The notes under the pieces were generated by a model that was given only the letters and a program-made list of their open reading frames with translations, ran no database searches and was not told the DNA's origin. 59,470 nucleotides of DNA from UBA7446 sp965657545 (GTDB lineage Bacteria > Bacteroidota > Bacteroidia > Flavobacteriales > Flavobacteriaceae), in NCBI GenBank assembly GCA_965657545.1, contig CBFHOG010000012.1, positions 1 through 59,470 of the forward strand. The letters run 5' to 3'. The position numbers were made by a program, and so were the translations under genes. Each line of letters starts with the position of its first letter. The stretch's first letter is position 1. Of the stretch, positions 34,243-43,640 are shown one piece after another.

Positions 34243-35072
34243 TTTGTTTTTGGCGTTTTGGTCTTTAGGGTTTCCTGTAGTACATCCTCGTGCGTATAGC
34301 CAAGGTGCTTTGGTAAGTTGTTGTATTTGGGTAATACAGCTATATAGCGATCCACATTACTGGCAAAAACGTGTTTGTATAAGGGTTTTTTGTTGGGTTC
34401 TAAGCCCTCTACCACTTGTTGAATAAAAGCATCGTGATGCACAAGGTCTTTACTTCCCAAATGAAAAATACCCCAACGATTTCGGTTCATGATATAATGT
34501 AGCTGTTGGGTTACAAAATAATCAGCGGTTACGTTAATTACAGAATTAGGAAAAATTTCATAGGCCTCTTGGGTATGAATGGCATTTTTTAGTTCTTGTA
34601 ATCTTGGTGAACTTGCGCCAAATACCATGGGTAATCGTGCAATTGTCCAACTAAACGCAGGCATCCGCATCAGCTTATTTTCAAGCGTGATTTTGAGTTT
34701 TCCAAACGTACTTTCCGATAGGGTTTTATCATGCTCATAGCTTGGATAGTGCCGAAAACTATCAAATACATTTGCCGATGATAATAGCACTAATCTTGCG
34801 TTGTGTTGGGTAGCGTAATCAATAAGCATATCGTGTGCTACAAACTGTGCATGGGCATCGCCTCTAAGTGCGGATATAATCACATTGGGTTTTACAAAAC
34901 GCAACAATTCGGTAGGGGAGTCTTCATTGATATCATATGAAAAATAGCGTTTGTTTTTGGCGTATCGTTCTTGGGTATTATAGGTTGCATACACATCCAT
35001 ATAGGGGTGTAGCTCCTTAAAAATTGCGCGCCCTAAAAATCCACTTCCGCCAATAATCAGTACCCGAATCAT
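34239..35072 (-). CDS. NAD(P)-dependent epimerase/reductase, RmlD-like
   Basis: A short-chain dehydrogenase of the extended type, 277 aa. The nucleotide site is IIGGSGFLGRAIF (residues 6-18), and the catalytic pair YxxxK appears as YEHDK (near 114). The overall plan is that of dTDP-4-dehydrorhamnose reductase-like enzymes, which act on nucleotide sugars, but without other sugar genes nearby the substrate is unknown. It overlaps gcvT by 4 bases. Confidence 0.82.
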   Translation of the reverse strand: MIRVLIIGGSGFLGRAIFKELHPYMDVYATYNTQERYAKNKRYFSYDINEDSPTELLRFVKPNVIISALRGDAHAQFVAHDMLIDYATQHNARLVLLSSANVFDSFRHYPSYEHDKTLSESTFGKLKITLENKLMRMPAFSWTIARLPMVFGASSPRLQELKNAIHTQEAYEIFPNSVINVTADYFVTQQLHYIMNRNRWGIFHLGSKDLVHHDAFIQQVVEGLEPNKKPLYKHVFASNVDRYIAVLPKYNNLPKHLGYTHEDVLQETLKTKTPKTK

Positions 35073-36151
35073 AACATAAATGGAAGTCTTGTGATACGCG
35101 CTTTGATGTTTTTCTCGCGGATTCGCACAAAAATTTCAGTATTAATTTTGGCAAAGTCCCGATTGATATAACCCATTCCAATACCCAAACCCAAAGATGG
35201 CGAAGACGTGCCTGAAGTCACTTCACCAATGGGGTTTCCATTTACATCTACAAGATCGTACCCTTGTCGTGGAATGCCTCTGTCAACCATGGTAAAGCCT
35301 ACACGAAGTTTTGCCGTGCCATTGGCTTTGTCGTTTTTAATAGGAGTATCTCCAATAAAAGCTTTGTCAAAATGCGTGCACCAAGCCAGTCGTGCTGCTA
35401 TTGGTGAAGTAGAATCTGTTAGTTCATGTCCATAGAGGCAATACCCCATTTCTAATCGCAGCGTATCTCTAGCGGCCAATCCAATAGGTTGGATATTGAA
35501 CGCCTCTCCAGCAACCAAAATAGCTTCCCAAACATGAATGGCATGTTCCACTGGGATATAAAGCTCCACACCACCTGCTCCGGTATAGCCCGTGGTGGCT
35601 ACCAATACACCTGCAGACCCAGCCACTGTGGTTTGTACAACCGTAAAACCTTTTTGGGTAGTGGTGTCAATTTCAGTAATATGACGCATTACATCATGTG
35701 CTTTGGGTCCTTGTAATGCCAATAGGGCATAATTTTCAGAGGCATTTATTAGCGTTGCACCAAATGCTTGGTTTTGGTTGTTTAGCCATTGCCAGTCTTT
35801 TTCTATGTTGCTGGCATTGACCACTAGCATATATTTTTTTTCTTCCAACCGATAAATGAGCAAATCATCAACAACGCCACCATTTTCATTGGGTATATAG
35901 CCATACTGGGCTTCGCCAACTGCCAATGCTGCCACATTATTGCTTGTAGTGTATTGAAGCAATTCAAGTGCATTATCTCCTGTAATCATAAATTCTCCCA
36001 TGTGTGACACATCAAAAACGCCCACATGCTCGCGCACGCACAAGTGTTCTGCTTTTACCCCTTTGTATGTCAATGGCATATCAAATCCTGCAAATGCACC
36101 CATTTTTGCACCTAATAAGGTGTGTTGTGTATGTAATGATAACTGCTTCAT
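35069..36151 (-). CDS. gcvT: Aminomethyltransferase (glycine cleavage T protein)
   Basis: GcvT moves the methylene group from the aminomethylated H protein to tetrahydrofolate and releases ammonia. At 360 aa it has the family features: FDVSHMGEFMITG, NENGGVVDDLLIYR, TGYTGAGGVELYIP, ARDTLRLEMGYCLYGHE (folate-binding region) and a C-terminal barrel with GEVTSGTSSPSLG. gcvH and gcvP are not in the window, as is common in this group. A TACTTTTG element lies 5 bases before the ATG. Confidence 0.95.
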   Translation of the reverse strand: MKQLSLHTQHTLLGAKMGAFAGFDMPLTYKGVKAEHLCVREHVGVFDVSHMGEFMITGDNALELLQYTTSNNVAALAVGEAQYGYIPNENGGVVDDLLIYRLEEKKYMLVVNASNIEKDWQWLNNQNQAFGATLINASENYALLALQGPKAHDVMRHITEIDTTTQKGFTVVQTTVAGSAGVLVATTGYTGAGGVELYIPVEHAIHVWEAILVAGEAFNIQPIGLAARDTLRLEMGYCLYGHELTDSTSPIAARLAWCTHFDKAFIGDTPIKNDKANGTAKLRVGFTMVDRGIPRQGYDLVDVNGNPIGEVTSGTSSPSLGLGIGMGYINRDFAKINTEIFVRIREKNIKARITRLPFML

Positions 36152-36156
36152 GCTTT

Positions 36157-36164
36157 CAAAAGTA
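36157..36164 (-). promoter_or_regulatory. TAnnTTTG promoter element for gcvT
   Basis: TACTTTTG on the minus strand ends 5 bases before the ATG at 36151. Confidence 0.5.
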
Positions 36165-36193
36165 GTATAGTTTTAATTACTTTAGCCAAAAAG

Positions 36194-37810
36194 ATGATTA
36201 TGTTTCGCCTCTTTTTATTCACATGTTTTGCTGCTGTTTGTCTTCACGCACAAGAGTTGCCAAAGGATTATTTAACGCCTGAATTTCACAAGGAGCGTCG
36301 CGCTGAGGTACGTGCTAAAATGCCGCCAAATAGTGTTGCCGTATTTTTTGCTAATCCTATCCGCAACAGGGCAAACGATGTGGATTACCACTACCATCAA
36401 GATCCTAATTTTTATTATCTGACTGGGCTAAAAGAACCGCATGCAATTTTGGTGTTATACAAAGAAGTGCAACTAATCGATACCGTTCAGACGGATGAAA
36501 TACTGTTTGTGCAAGAGCGTGACCCCCTTCGCGAACAATGGGACGGCTATCGACTGGGTGTAAAAGGAGCTAACGAACGTTTGGGTTTTAGGGATGTGTT
36601 TTTTAACACTGACTTTAATTCTTTCAAAACAAATTTTGATCAGTTTGATAGCGTCTTATTCTTTGATTTTCAAAATGACGCACGTGATGATGTCTCCAAT
36701 GATGCGGATTTGTATTCCCTCATAGAAACGTTTAAAAACAAAGCCAATTATCCTAAAGATTTTTCTGCAAAACGCACATCGCTATACCGTTATATAACCA
36801 CTTCTGATGCAAAAAGTTCTGCTAACGTAGCGCAAGTATTGGATCGGTCGTTTCGTCGTGATGCAGCTCTGGCAAAAGATCCGCTTTTACAGCAATACAA
36901 AAAGGCCATAAACGAACGCCAACGCACCGAACTAAAACAACAAATGCAGTTGCAATTGACCAACTTGGATGTGGAAACTTTAGGTGTAATTATGGATGAG
37001 TTACGTGAAATCAAACAACCCGAGGAAGTCGCATTGCTAAAAAAAGCGATCTATATTTCTGCGGTAGGGCAGGTGGAAGTGATGAAAGCCATGCGCCCAA
37101 ATATGTCGGAACGTGAAATTCAAGGAATTCATGAGTTTGTTTTTAAAAAATATGGTGCCGAATACGAAGGTTATCCCTCAATAGTGGGTGGTGGTCATAA
37201 CGGCTGTGTACTGCATTATATAACAAATGATAAACCCAAGGTGGGAAATGATTTGGTGCTAATGGATTTGGGAGCAGAATATCACAATTATACGGCTGAT
37301 GTTACCCGCACCATACCAGCTACTGGTACATTTTCAGATGAACAACGCGCCATTTATGATATCGTTTTTGAAGCGCAAGAGGCGGGGATTGCAGCTTCTG
37401 TAGTAGGGGCAAATATGCGAGCGCCTCATATGGCGGCTTTAGAAATCATTGAAAAAGGATTAACGCGATTGGGTATTATCAGCGATGCAAGTGAAGTCCG
37501 GCGTTATTTCCCACATGGTACGTCTCATTATTTAGGCTTAGACGTTCACGATGCAGGAACCTATGCGCCCTTTAAACACAATACCCTTATTACAGTTGAA
37601 CCTGGGATTTATATTCCCGAAAACAGTCCTTGTGACCCAAAATGGTGGGGGATAGCGGTTCGTATTGAAGATGATATTTTAATTACGGACGATGGTCCTG
37701 TAAACCTTTCTGCTTATGCACCACGAACGGCAACCGCCATTGAATCCATGATGCAGCAGCCCAGTGTTTTGGATGATTTTATACTTCCCGACTTAAGCAC
37801 GTTGGAGTAA
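36194..37810 (+). CDS. Secreted Xaa-Pro aminopeptidase, M24B family
   Basis: A two-domain aminopeptidase that cuts the bond before proline at the N-terminus of peptides, exported by a signal peptide (FRLFLFTCFAAVCLHAQ). The N-terminal creatinase-like domain spans about 25-230; the C-terminal pita-bread domain carries the dinuclear metal ligands in DLGAEYHNYTADVTRTI (two Asp), HGTSHYLGLDVHD (His), VEPGIYIP (Glu) and VRIEDDIL (Glu). 538 aa. The start may be the ATG at 36194 or the one two codons later. Its 3' end overlaps the convergent thrC by 18 bases. Confidence 0.93.
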   Translation: MIMFRLFLFTCFAAVCLHAQELPKDYLTPEFHKERRAEVRAKMPPNSVAVFFANPIRNRANDVDYHYHQDPNFYYLTGLKEPHAILVLYKEVQLIDTVQTDEILFVQERDPLREQWDGYRLGVKGANERLGFRDVFFNTDFNSFKTNFDQFDSVLFFDFQNDARDDVSNDADLYSLIETFKNKANYPKDFSAKRTSLYRYITTSDAKSSANVAQVLDRSFRRDAALAKDPLLQQYKKAINERQRTELKQQMQLQLTNLDVETLGVIMDELREIKQPEEVALLKKAIYISAVGQVEVMKAMRPNMSEREIQGIHEFVFKKYGAEYEGYPSIVGGGHNGCVLHYITNDKPKVGNDLVLMDLGAEYHNYTADVTRTIPATGTFSDEQRAIYDIVFEAQEAGIAASVVGANMRAPHMAALEIIEKGLTRLGIISDASEVRRYFPHGTSHYLGLDVHDAGTYAPFKHNTLITVEPGIYIPENSPCDPKWWGIAVRIEDDILITDDGPVNLSAYAPRTATAIESMMQQPSVLDDFILPDLSTLE

Positions 37811-39097
37811 ATACGCCTTAAAGGCATCGTAGTCTTTTAATGCTGTTTTCTTGGGTGTTTTATCCAATATATGTTGAATTTGCGCAGGAATATCCAATGT
37901 CATTTCTAAACTTTTCTCAACCGTATCGCGGAATTTTATTGGATGTGCCGTTTCTAAAAATACACCATGCGTATTTGGATTCTCTTGCATGTATTTTTGC
38001 AGTCCCAAATACCCAACGGCTCCATGCGGATCGGCAACGTAGTCGTGGTTGTTGTACAGGGCTTTTAGCGCAATTTGCGTTTGATTGTCGTCAAAAGCAT
38101 AGGAAGAAAACTGTTGCTTAAGCGCATTAAAATCATTTTTGTACAATGATTGTATTCGTATAAAGTTAGATGGATTTCCAACGTCCATGGCGTTAGAAAT
38201 GGTTTGTTTGGATGGATATGGATTGTATTCTTGCGTTTGCAAATAGCGAGGCACCGTATCGTTAACATTTGTGCTTGCTACAAAGTGATGTATTGGTAAT
38301 CCCAATTTATGAGCAACAATTCCTGCACATATATTTCCAAAATTTCCACTGGGTACAGAAAAAACCAACTCTTTATCAATGCCTCTTTTCTTTAGCTCCT
38401 GATAGGCAAAGAAAAAATATAGCGATTGTGGTAACCAACGTGCAACATTAATAGAATTCGCAGATGTTAGGTTGTATGCATTATTCAGATCTTCATCTAA
38501 AAAAGCTGTTTTGACCATCTCTTGACAATCGTCAAAAACACCATCTACTTCTACTGCTTTGATGTTATTGCCATTGGTTGTAAGTTGTAATTCTTGAATG
38601 TCACTTACTTTTCCTTTTGGATAAAGAATAATCACTTCAGTGCCCTCAATACCCAAAAATCCAGAGGCAACCGCACCGCCTGTATCGCCAGAAGTGGCTA
38701 CTAAAACAGTAACTTTTTTGAAACTTTTCTCGTTAAAATATCCAATGCAACGTGCCATAAAACGCGCGCCAACATCTTTAAACGCCATGGTAGGGCCATG
38801 GAAAAGTTCAAGTGTGTCCACACCGTTGTGTATTGGTACAAGTGGAAAATCAAAACATAAAGTTTCTTCCACAATTTTTATGAGTCTATCTTCTGGGATA
38901 GTGCCACCCACAAACGGACGCATTACTTCAACCCCAATTTCAACAGGTGTTTTGTGTTCTATATCATCCAAAAACGCTTCTGAAAGTCTTTCCGTTTTAG
39001 AAGGAAAATAAAGACCTCTATCGGGTGCAAGCCCACGAATTACGGCCTCATCGAATGTTGCGGTATTGGAATTATTGGTTAGGCTATAATATTTCAT
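37793..39097 (-). CDS. thrC: Threonine synthase
   Basis: This PLP enzyme makes threonine from O-phosphohomoserine. The PLP lysine is in TMAFKDVGARF (near residue 110), with VLVATSGDTGGAVASGF and FSVPSGNFGNICAG downstream. 434 aa, the longer form of the enzyme. It overlaps thrB by 4 bases as the last gene of thrA-thrB-thrC. Confidence 0.95.
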   Translation of the reverse strand: MKYYSLTNNSNTATFDEAVIRGLAPDRGLYFPSKTERLSEAFLDDIEHKTPVEIGVEVMRPFVGGTIPEDRLIKIVEETLCFDFPLVPIHNGVDTLELFHGPTMAFKDVGARFMARCIGYFNEKSFKKVTVLVATSGDTGGAVASGFLGIEGTEVIILYPKGKVSDIQELQLTTNGNNIKAVEVDGVFDDCQEMVKTAFLDEDLNNAYNLTSANSINVARWLPQSLYFFFAYQELKKRGIDKELVFSVPSGNFGNICAGIVAHKLGLPIHHFVASTNVNDTVPRYLQTQEYNPYPSKQTISNAMDVGNPSNFIRIQSLYKNDFNALKQQFSSYAFDDNQTQIALKALYNNHDYVADPHGAVGYLGLQKYMQENPNTHGVFLETAHPIKFRDTVEKSLEMTLDIPAQIQHILDKTPKKTALKDYDAFKAYLLQRA

Positions 39098-40041
39098 GTA
39101 ATATCTTCTAAAAAGCTTACGCCACTTTGTTTTACAGGACTCACGTGTATTTCAAACGGAATTTCTGTTTTTTCATAGATTTCTTGCATGGCATGTGCCA
39201 CTTTATGTGCAGTAGTCATGCCTCGTGAAAGTGCAAATACTGAAGGACCCGAGCCTGATATTCCAGATCCCAATGCACCAGCTTTCTTGCAGGTTTCTTT
39301 TAACTGATCAAACTGCGGAATAAGTATAGATCGTGAGGGTTCAACAATCTCATCCACTAATGATCGGCTAAGCAATTCATAATCTTCTTCGTATAAACTG
39401 GAAACAAGTGCACCCACATTTGCCCATTGATTGATGGCTTTTTCGAGTGAAACACGCTTTTTGAGTACGGCACGCGCATCTGCTGTTTTCACTTCAATTT
39501 TTGGGTGAATTACTGTTGCAGCCAGTTCCAATGGCGTGGGGAGTTTGCACACGTCTAAAGGGTTGGTATTGCGCACTAAGGTAAAACCACCAAGTAGGGC
39601 AGGAGCTACATTATCGGCATGTGCACTACCGCAAGCCAAACGCTCGCCTTCCATGGCAAACGGGACTAATTCTGTCGGAGTAAACGGATTTCCTAGTAAG
39701 TAATTTATCCCTGCTACTGTTCCCGCTGCACTTGCCGCCGAACTGCCAATGCCACTTCCGGGTTTGATGTTTTTTTCAATGATGATTTCAAATCCAATTT
39801 GTGGATTGTGCGCTTCCAAAAGCGCAAGTCCAGCAACGCCAGCAACGTTTTTATTTGCCTCTAAAGGTAAATCTTGTCCAATAATGGATTTTATTTGAAT
39901 GCCCGATTTTTCGCTTCGGCGTATTTCCATCATATCTCCAATATTTTCAAGGCAAAGCCCTAAAACATCAAAGCCACATGAAATATTGGCAATACTTGCT
40001 GGAGCAAATAGTTTAACTCCTTTTAAATTAACTTTTTCCAA
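39094..40041 (-). CDS. thrB: Homoserine kinase
   Basis: A GHMP kinase that phosphorylates homoserine with ATP. Motifs: ANISCGFDVLGLCL near the start, the ATP loop PGSGIGSSAASAAG, and GISGSGPSVFAL in the C-terminal part. No ATG fits: the best start is a TTG at 40041 (LEKVNLKGVKLFAPAS), 14 bases inside the end of thrA; an in-frame start further upstream would lie deep in thrA. That gives 315 aa, the usual length. Confidence 0.9.
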   Translation of the reverse strand: MEKVNLKGVKLFAPASIANISCGFDVLGLCLENIGDMMEIRRSEKSGIQIKSIIGQDLPLEANKNVAGVAGLALLEAHNPQIGFEIIIEKNIKPGSGIGSSAASAAGTVAGINYLLGNPFTPTELVPFAMEGERLACGSAHADNVAPALLGGFTLVRNTNPLDVCKLPTPLELAATVIHPKIEVKTADARAVLKKRVSLEKAINQWANVGALVSSLYEEDYELLSRSLVDEIVEPSRSILIPQFDQLKETCKKAGALGSGISGSGPSVFALSRGMTTAHKVAHAMQEIYEKTEIPFEIHVSPVKQSGVSFLEDIT

Positions 40042-42466
40042 TGCGTATAATATCTGCGAAAATTCCTGATGCAGTAACGGCAGCACCTGCACCTGCACCT
40101 TTTACAATCAGAGGTTGTTGCGCATAACGATCTGTGTAAAAGAGAACAATATTATCACTTCCCTCTAAATTATAAAAATCGTGTCCCTCTGGAATTTGTT
40201 GTAATCCTACAGAAGCTTTGCCATTTTCGAATGTCGCTACATATTTTAAACGCGCATTTTCTTTCTTAGCGGACGCATATAATGCTGCAAAGTGTTCTTT
40301 ATGTACATCAAGGCTGTCAAGGAATTCTTCGTTGGTTTTGGTGTCCAAACAGGCTTTTGGTAAGAATGATTTATTCTCAATATCAGAAAGCTCTAGAACG
40401 TTTCCACTCTCACGTGCCAATATTAAAATTTTACGCGCTACATCTATACCGCTTAAATCAATTTTGGGATCCGGTTCGGTGTAGCCTTCTTTCATGGCAT
40501 TTTCAACAACTTCACGAAACGTGGTATTGTCATTGAAAGAATTGAATACAAAATTTAAACTTCCTGACAGCACCGCTTGAATACTCCTCACTCGGTCTCC
40601 AGATGCGATCAAGTGATTAAGGGTATCAATTATTGGAAGTCCTGCACCAACGTTGGTTTCAAACAAGAAAGGCGCGTTGTATTTTCGAGATAGTCTCTTT
40701 AGATTTTGATAATTTTCATAAGCGTCGGCACATGCAATTTTATTACAAGTGACAACGCCAATATTGTTTTCTAGATATTTTGCATAAGTCCCTGCAATTG
40801 TTGCATTTGCGGTATTGTCCACAAAAATGGAATTCCGCATGTTCGACTCTTTTGTTTTTTCAAAAAATAATTCCTTATTGGCGGTTTCACCCTCTTCAAG
40901 AAGATCTTGCCAATTGGTCAAGTCGATACCGTTCGTATTAAAGTACATTTTGCGAGAGTTGGAAATACCCACTACACTTAAGTTTAACTTAAAATGTTCT
41001 TTAAGAAACTCACGTTGTTGGTGTATTTGCTCCAAAAACTTGCTACCCACATTTCCAATTCCTGTAACGAATAAATGCATTTTTTTGATTTGTGCCTCAA
41101 AAAATGCTTCGTGTAAGGTATTTAGTGCTTTTTTGATGTCGCTACTGTTTATAACGGCAGTGATATTTTTTTCAGAAGCACCTTGCGCAATGGCTTTTAC
41201 ATTTACATTGTTATTTCCCAATGCTCTAAACATATTTCCGCTTATCCCTTGGTGGTTTTTCATGTTCTCGCCAACAAGTGCTACAATAGATAAGTTTTTC
41301 TCAACTCGAATAGGGTTGATTTTATTGGTTTCAATATCCAAAGCAAATTCTTCATCTATGGTTTGTTGGGCAAAATCAGCTTCTGCAGCATCGATGCCCA
41401 AACAAATGGAATGCTCCGATGAAGCTTGGGTAATCATAATAACATTAATGTGGTGTTGCGCCAGTACGGTCAGTAGCTTTTGTGAATAGCCGGGTACGCC
41501 AATCATGCCACTGCCTTCAAGAGTAAGTAGCGCTATATTATTGATGTGACTGATGCCGCGAACAACACTATCTGCTTCCGTAGTATGTGTAATTAGTGTG
41601 CCAGCATCTTCGGGTTTAAATGTGTTTTTGATATAAACTGAAATTTTCTTTTCAGTAATGGGTTGTAGTGTGGGAGGATAAATAACTTTAGCACCAAAAT
41701 GCGAAAGCTCCATAGCTTCTTGATATGAAATTTTAGGAATCGCTTTTGCTTGTTTTACAATTGTTGGATGCGCAGTGTACATACCACTAACATCGGTCCA
41801 AATTTCCAAATATTCTGCTTGAACTGCACAAGCAATAATAGATGCTGTGAGGTCAGAACCACCTCTTCCAAGCGTAGTGACTATACCATTGGCGTCTTTT
41901 GCTACAAACCCAGGAAGGATAACAACTTGATGTGTGTTTTGCTCAAAAAATGAATTGACGTTTTTGTTGGTAATAGAATAATCAACAAGTGTTCTTCCCA
42001 GTGAATATTTGGTAACAACAAGATCTTGAGTATTTTTAGCAACTGCGTCAAGACCAGATGCTTTGGCTGCATGTGCAATAATAGCATGTGAGAGAAGCTC
42101 TCCAAAACTCAATAGTGTATCTTTGGTTTTTAGAGACAACTCCCTAATCATATACACACCATCGAGAATGGTTTCAAGCTGATTCAGCATTTGTTTTGTG
42201 CTGCTCAAAATGGCACTTTGGTTTGCAACTGGGATGAGTTCCTGAACCAAATTAATGTGTCGGGCTTCAATTTCTTTGAGTTGGTCTGCGTAAGCGGCGT
42301 CGCCTTTGGCAGCTAAAGTCCCAAGTGCATGTAGGCTATCAGTAACCCCACCAAGCGCAGAAACGACCACAGCCATAGGTTTGTCTTGGTTTGCCAATAT
42401 GTTTAATACTTGACGAATTTGTGTTGAACTAGCAACCGACGAACCTCCAAATTTTAATACTATCAT
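40028..42466 (-). CDS. thrA: Bifunctional aspartate kinase / homoserine dehydrogenase
   Basis: The enzyme has the first and third steps from aspartate to homoserine in one chain. The aspartate kinase starts at MIVLKFGGSSVAS (ATG at 42466, chosen because the family begins here), with GRGGSDLTASI; two ACT domains follow (about 310-455, with IVALVGENM and GISGNMFRALG), where threonine usually inhibits. The homoserine dehydrogenase starts near 460 with FVTGIGNVGSKFLEQ (NAD(P) site) and has VLSGSLNFVFN and GYTEPDPKIDLSG. About 812 aa. A TATTTTTG element at 42493-42500 gives a 26-base leader; there is no threonine attenuator. Confidence 0.95.
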   Translation of the reverse strand: MIVLKFGGSSVASSTQIRQVLNILANQDKPMAVVVSALGGVTDSLHALGTLAAKGDAAYADQLKEIEARHINLVQELIPVANQSAILSSTKQMLNQLETILDGVYMIRELSLKTKDTLLSFGELLSHAIIAHAAKASGLDAVAKNTQDLVVTKYSLGRTLVDYSITNKNVNSFFEQNTHQVVILPGFVAKDANGIVTTLGRGGSDLTASIIACAVQAEYLEIWTDVSGMYTAHPTIVKQAKAIPKISYQEAMELSHFGAKVIYPPTLQPITEKKISVYIKNTFKPEDAGTLITHTTEADSVVRGISHINNIALLTLEGSGMIGVPGYSQKLLTVLAQHHINVIMITQASSEHSICLGIDAAEADFAQQTIDEEFALDIETNKINPIRVEKNLSIVALVGENMKNHQGISGNMFRALGNNNVNVKAIAQGASEKNITAVINSSDIKKALNTLHEAFFEAQIKKMHLFVTGIGNVGSKFLEQIHQQREFLKEHFKLNLSVVGISNSRKMYFNTNGIDLTNWQDLLEEGETANKELFFEKTKESNMRNSIFVDNTANATIAGTYAKYLENNIGVVTCNKIACADAYENYQNLKRLSRKYNAPFLFETNVGAGLPIIDTLNHLIASGDRVRSIQAVLSGSLNFVFNSFNDNTTFREVVENAMKEGYTEPDPKIDLSGIDVARKILILARESGNVLELSDIENKSFLPKACLDTKTNEEFLDSLDVHKEHFAALYASAKKENARLKYVATFENGKASVGLQQIPEGHDFYNLEGSDNIVLFYTDRYAQQPLIVKGAGAGAAVTASGIFADIIRIGKS

Positions 42467-42492
42467 TTCATTTGATTCAGAAAAAAAACACC

Positions 42493-42500
42493 ACAAAAAT
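42493..42500 (-). promoter_or_regulatory. TAnnTTTG promoter element of the thr operon
   Basis: TATTTTTG on the minus strand, 26 bases before the ATG of thrA. No Thr/Ile-rich leader peptide or attenuator hairpin is visible in the leader. Confidence 0.45.
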
Positions 42501-42652
42501 AACCGATTAAATCCAATTAAGGGTGTTTATACTTTTTTTGTTTGTGAAAATATGACTCTACCGTTATTACTTGCCATATGCTCAGAATAAAAAACACATT
42601 GTTAGGGAAATTGCCTCCTTTTTACGAAATTTGAAAAAAGATTCGCTTGATC

Positions 42653-43639
42653 ATGCCGCAATCAGACACAGATACGCTTGTTAAAAAAGGTTTTGTTGAT
42701 GCTCCCGTTCCAAAAGACATCAATCTTGTAGATGAGATTATTCGTCTCAAAAAGGAAAAAAACGCAGTGCTTTTAGCACATTATTATCAAGAAGATGCGA
42801 TTCAAGATTTAGCCGACTTTTTGGGTGATAGCCTTTATTTGGCCAAAGCCGCAGCCACCGTAGATGCAGACGTAATTGTCTTTGCAGGGGTTCACTTTAT
42901 GGCAGAAACAGCAAAAATCATCAATCCAACCAAAAAAGTATTACTACCTGATTTAAAAGCGGGTTGTTCGTTGGCTGATTCCTGTCCGCCTGTGGATTTT
43001 GCCGCATTTAAAGCAAAACACCCCGAAGCGATTGTGGTTACTTATATCAATTGTTCTGCCGAAATAAAGGCGCTCAGCGATATTGTTTGTACTTCAAGTA
43101 ATGCTGTTAAAATCATTGAAAGTATCCCAAAGGACCAACAAATTATTTTTGCTCCTGACAAGAATTTGGGACGCTATTTAATTAAAGAAACGGGTAGAGA
43201 TATGATTTTATGGGATGGCTCTTGTATTGTGCATGAAGCCTTTTCATTTGATAAAATTGTCGCGCTTGCGCAACAGCATCCCGATGCTAAATTTATTGCC
43301 CACCCCGAAAGTGAGTCACAAGTGCTTGATATTGCGCATTATATTGGAAGTACTTCTGGATTATTGCATTTTGTGCAACAAGACAATGCGCAAACTTTTA
43401 TCGTTGCTACTGAGGCCGGTATTTTACACGAAATGAAAAAGCGCGCACCTCAAAAAACGTTTATTCCAGCTCCTGTATCAGACGATACTTGTGCATGTAG
43501 CGAATGTGCTTTTATGAAACTCAATACACTTGAAAAATTGTATTTGTGTTTAGTGCATGAATTACCTGAAATTGAGCTCGACGCTAAGCTGATGAAAGCT
43601 GCAAAATCACCCATAGACCGCATGTTAGAACTTTCTTGA
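42653..43639 (+). CDS. nadA: Quinolinate synthase
   Basis: NadA condenses iminoaspartate with dihydroxyacetone phosphate to quinolinate, using a [4Fe-4S] cluster. The three cluster cysteines should be those in KAGCSLADSC (near residue 105), YINCSAEIKA (near 125-130) and DTCACSEC (near 282). NLVDEIIRLKKEKNAVLLAHYYQ is the typical N-terminal helix. I start at the ATG at 42653; an in-frame TTG lies two codons upstream. About 328 aa. It ends one base before nadB. Confidence 0.95.
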   Translation: MPQSDTDTLVKKGFVDAPVPKDINLVDEIIRLKKEKNAVLLAHYYQEDAIQDLADFLGDSLYLAKAAATVDADVIVFAGVHFMAETAKIINPTKKVLLPDLKAGCSLADSCPPVDFAAFKAKHPEAIVVTYINCSAEIKALSDIVCTSSNAVKIIESIPKDQQIIFAPDKNLGRYLIKETGRDMILWDGSCIVHEAFSFDKIVALAQQHPDAKFIAHPESESQVLDIAHYIGSTSGLLHFVQQDNAQTFIVATEAGILHEMKKRAPQKTFIPAPVSDDTCACSECAFMKLNTLEKLYLCLVHELPEIELDAKLMKAAKSPIDRMLELS

Positions 43640-43640
43640 T

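Noticed and set aside
40815..41489. A 224-codon open frame on the plus strand inside thrA
   Set aside because: It is antisense to the well-conserved aspartate kinase / homoserine dehydrogenase and its translation is cysteine- and serine-rich without a domain, as expected of a shadow.
42467..42652. Threonine attenuator or riboswitch before thrA
   Set aside because: The leader is only 26 bases, with no Thr/Ile-rich peptide and no terminator hairpin.
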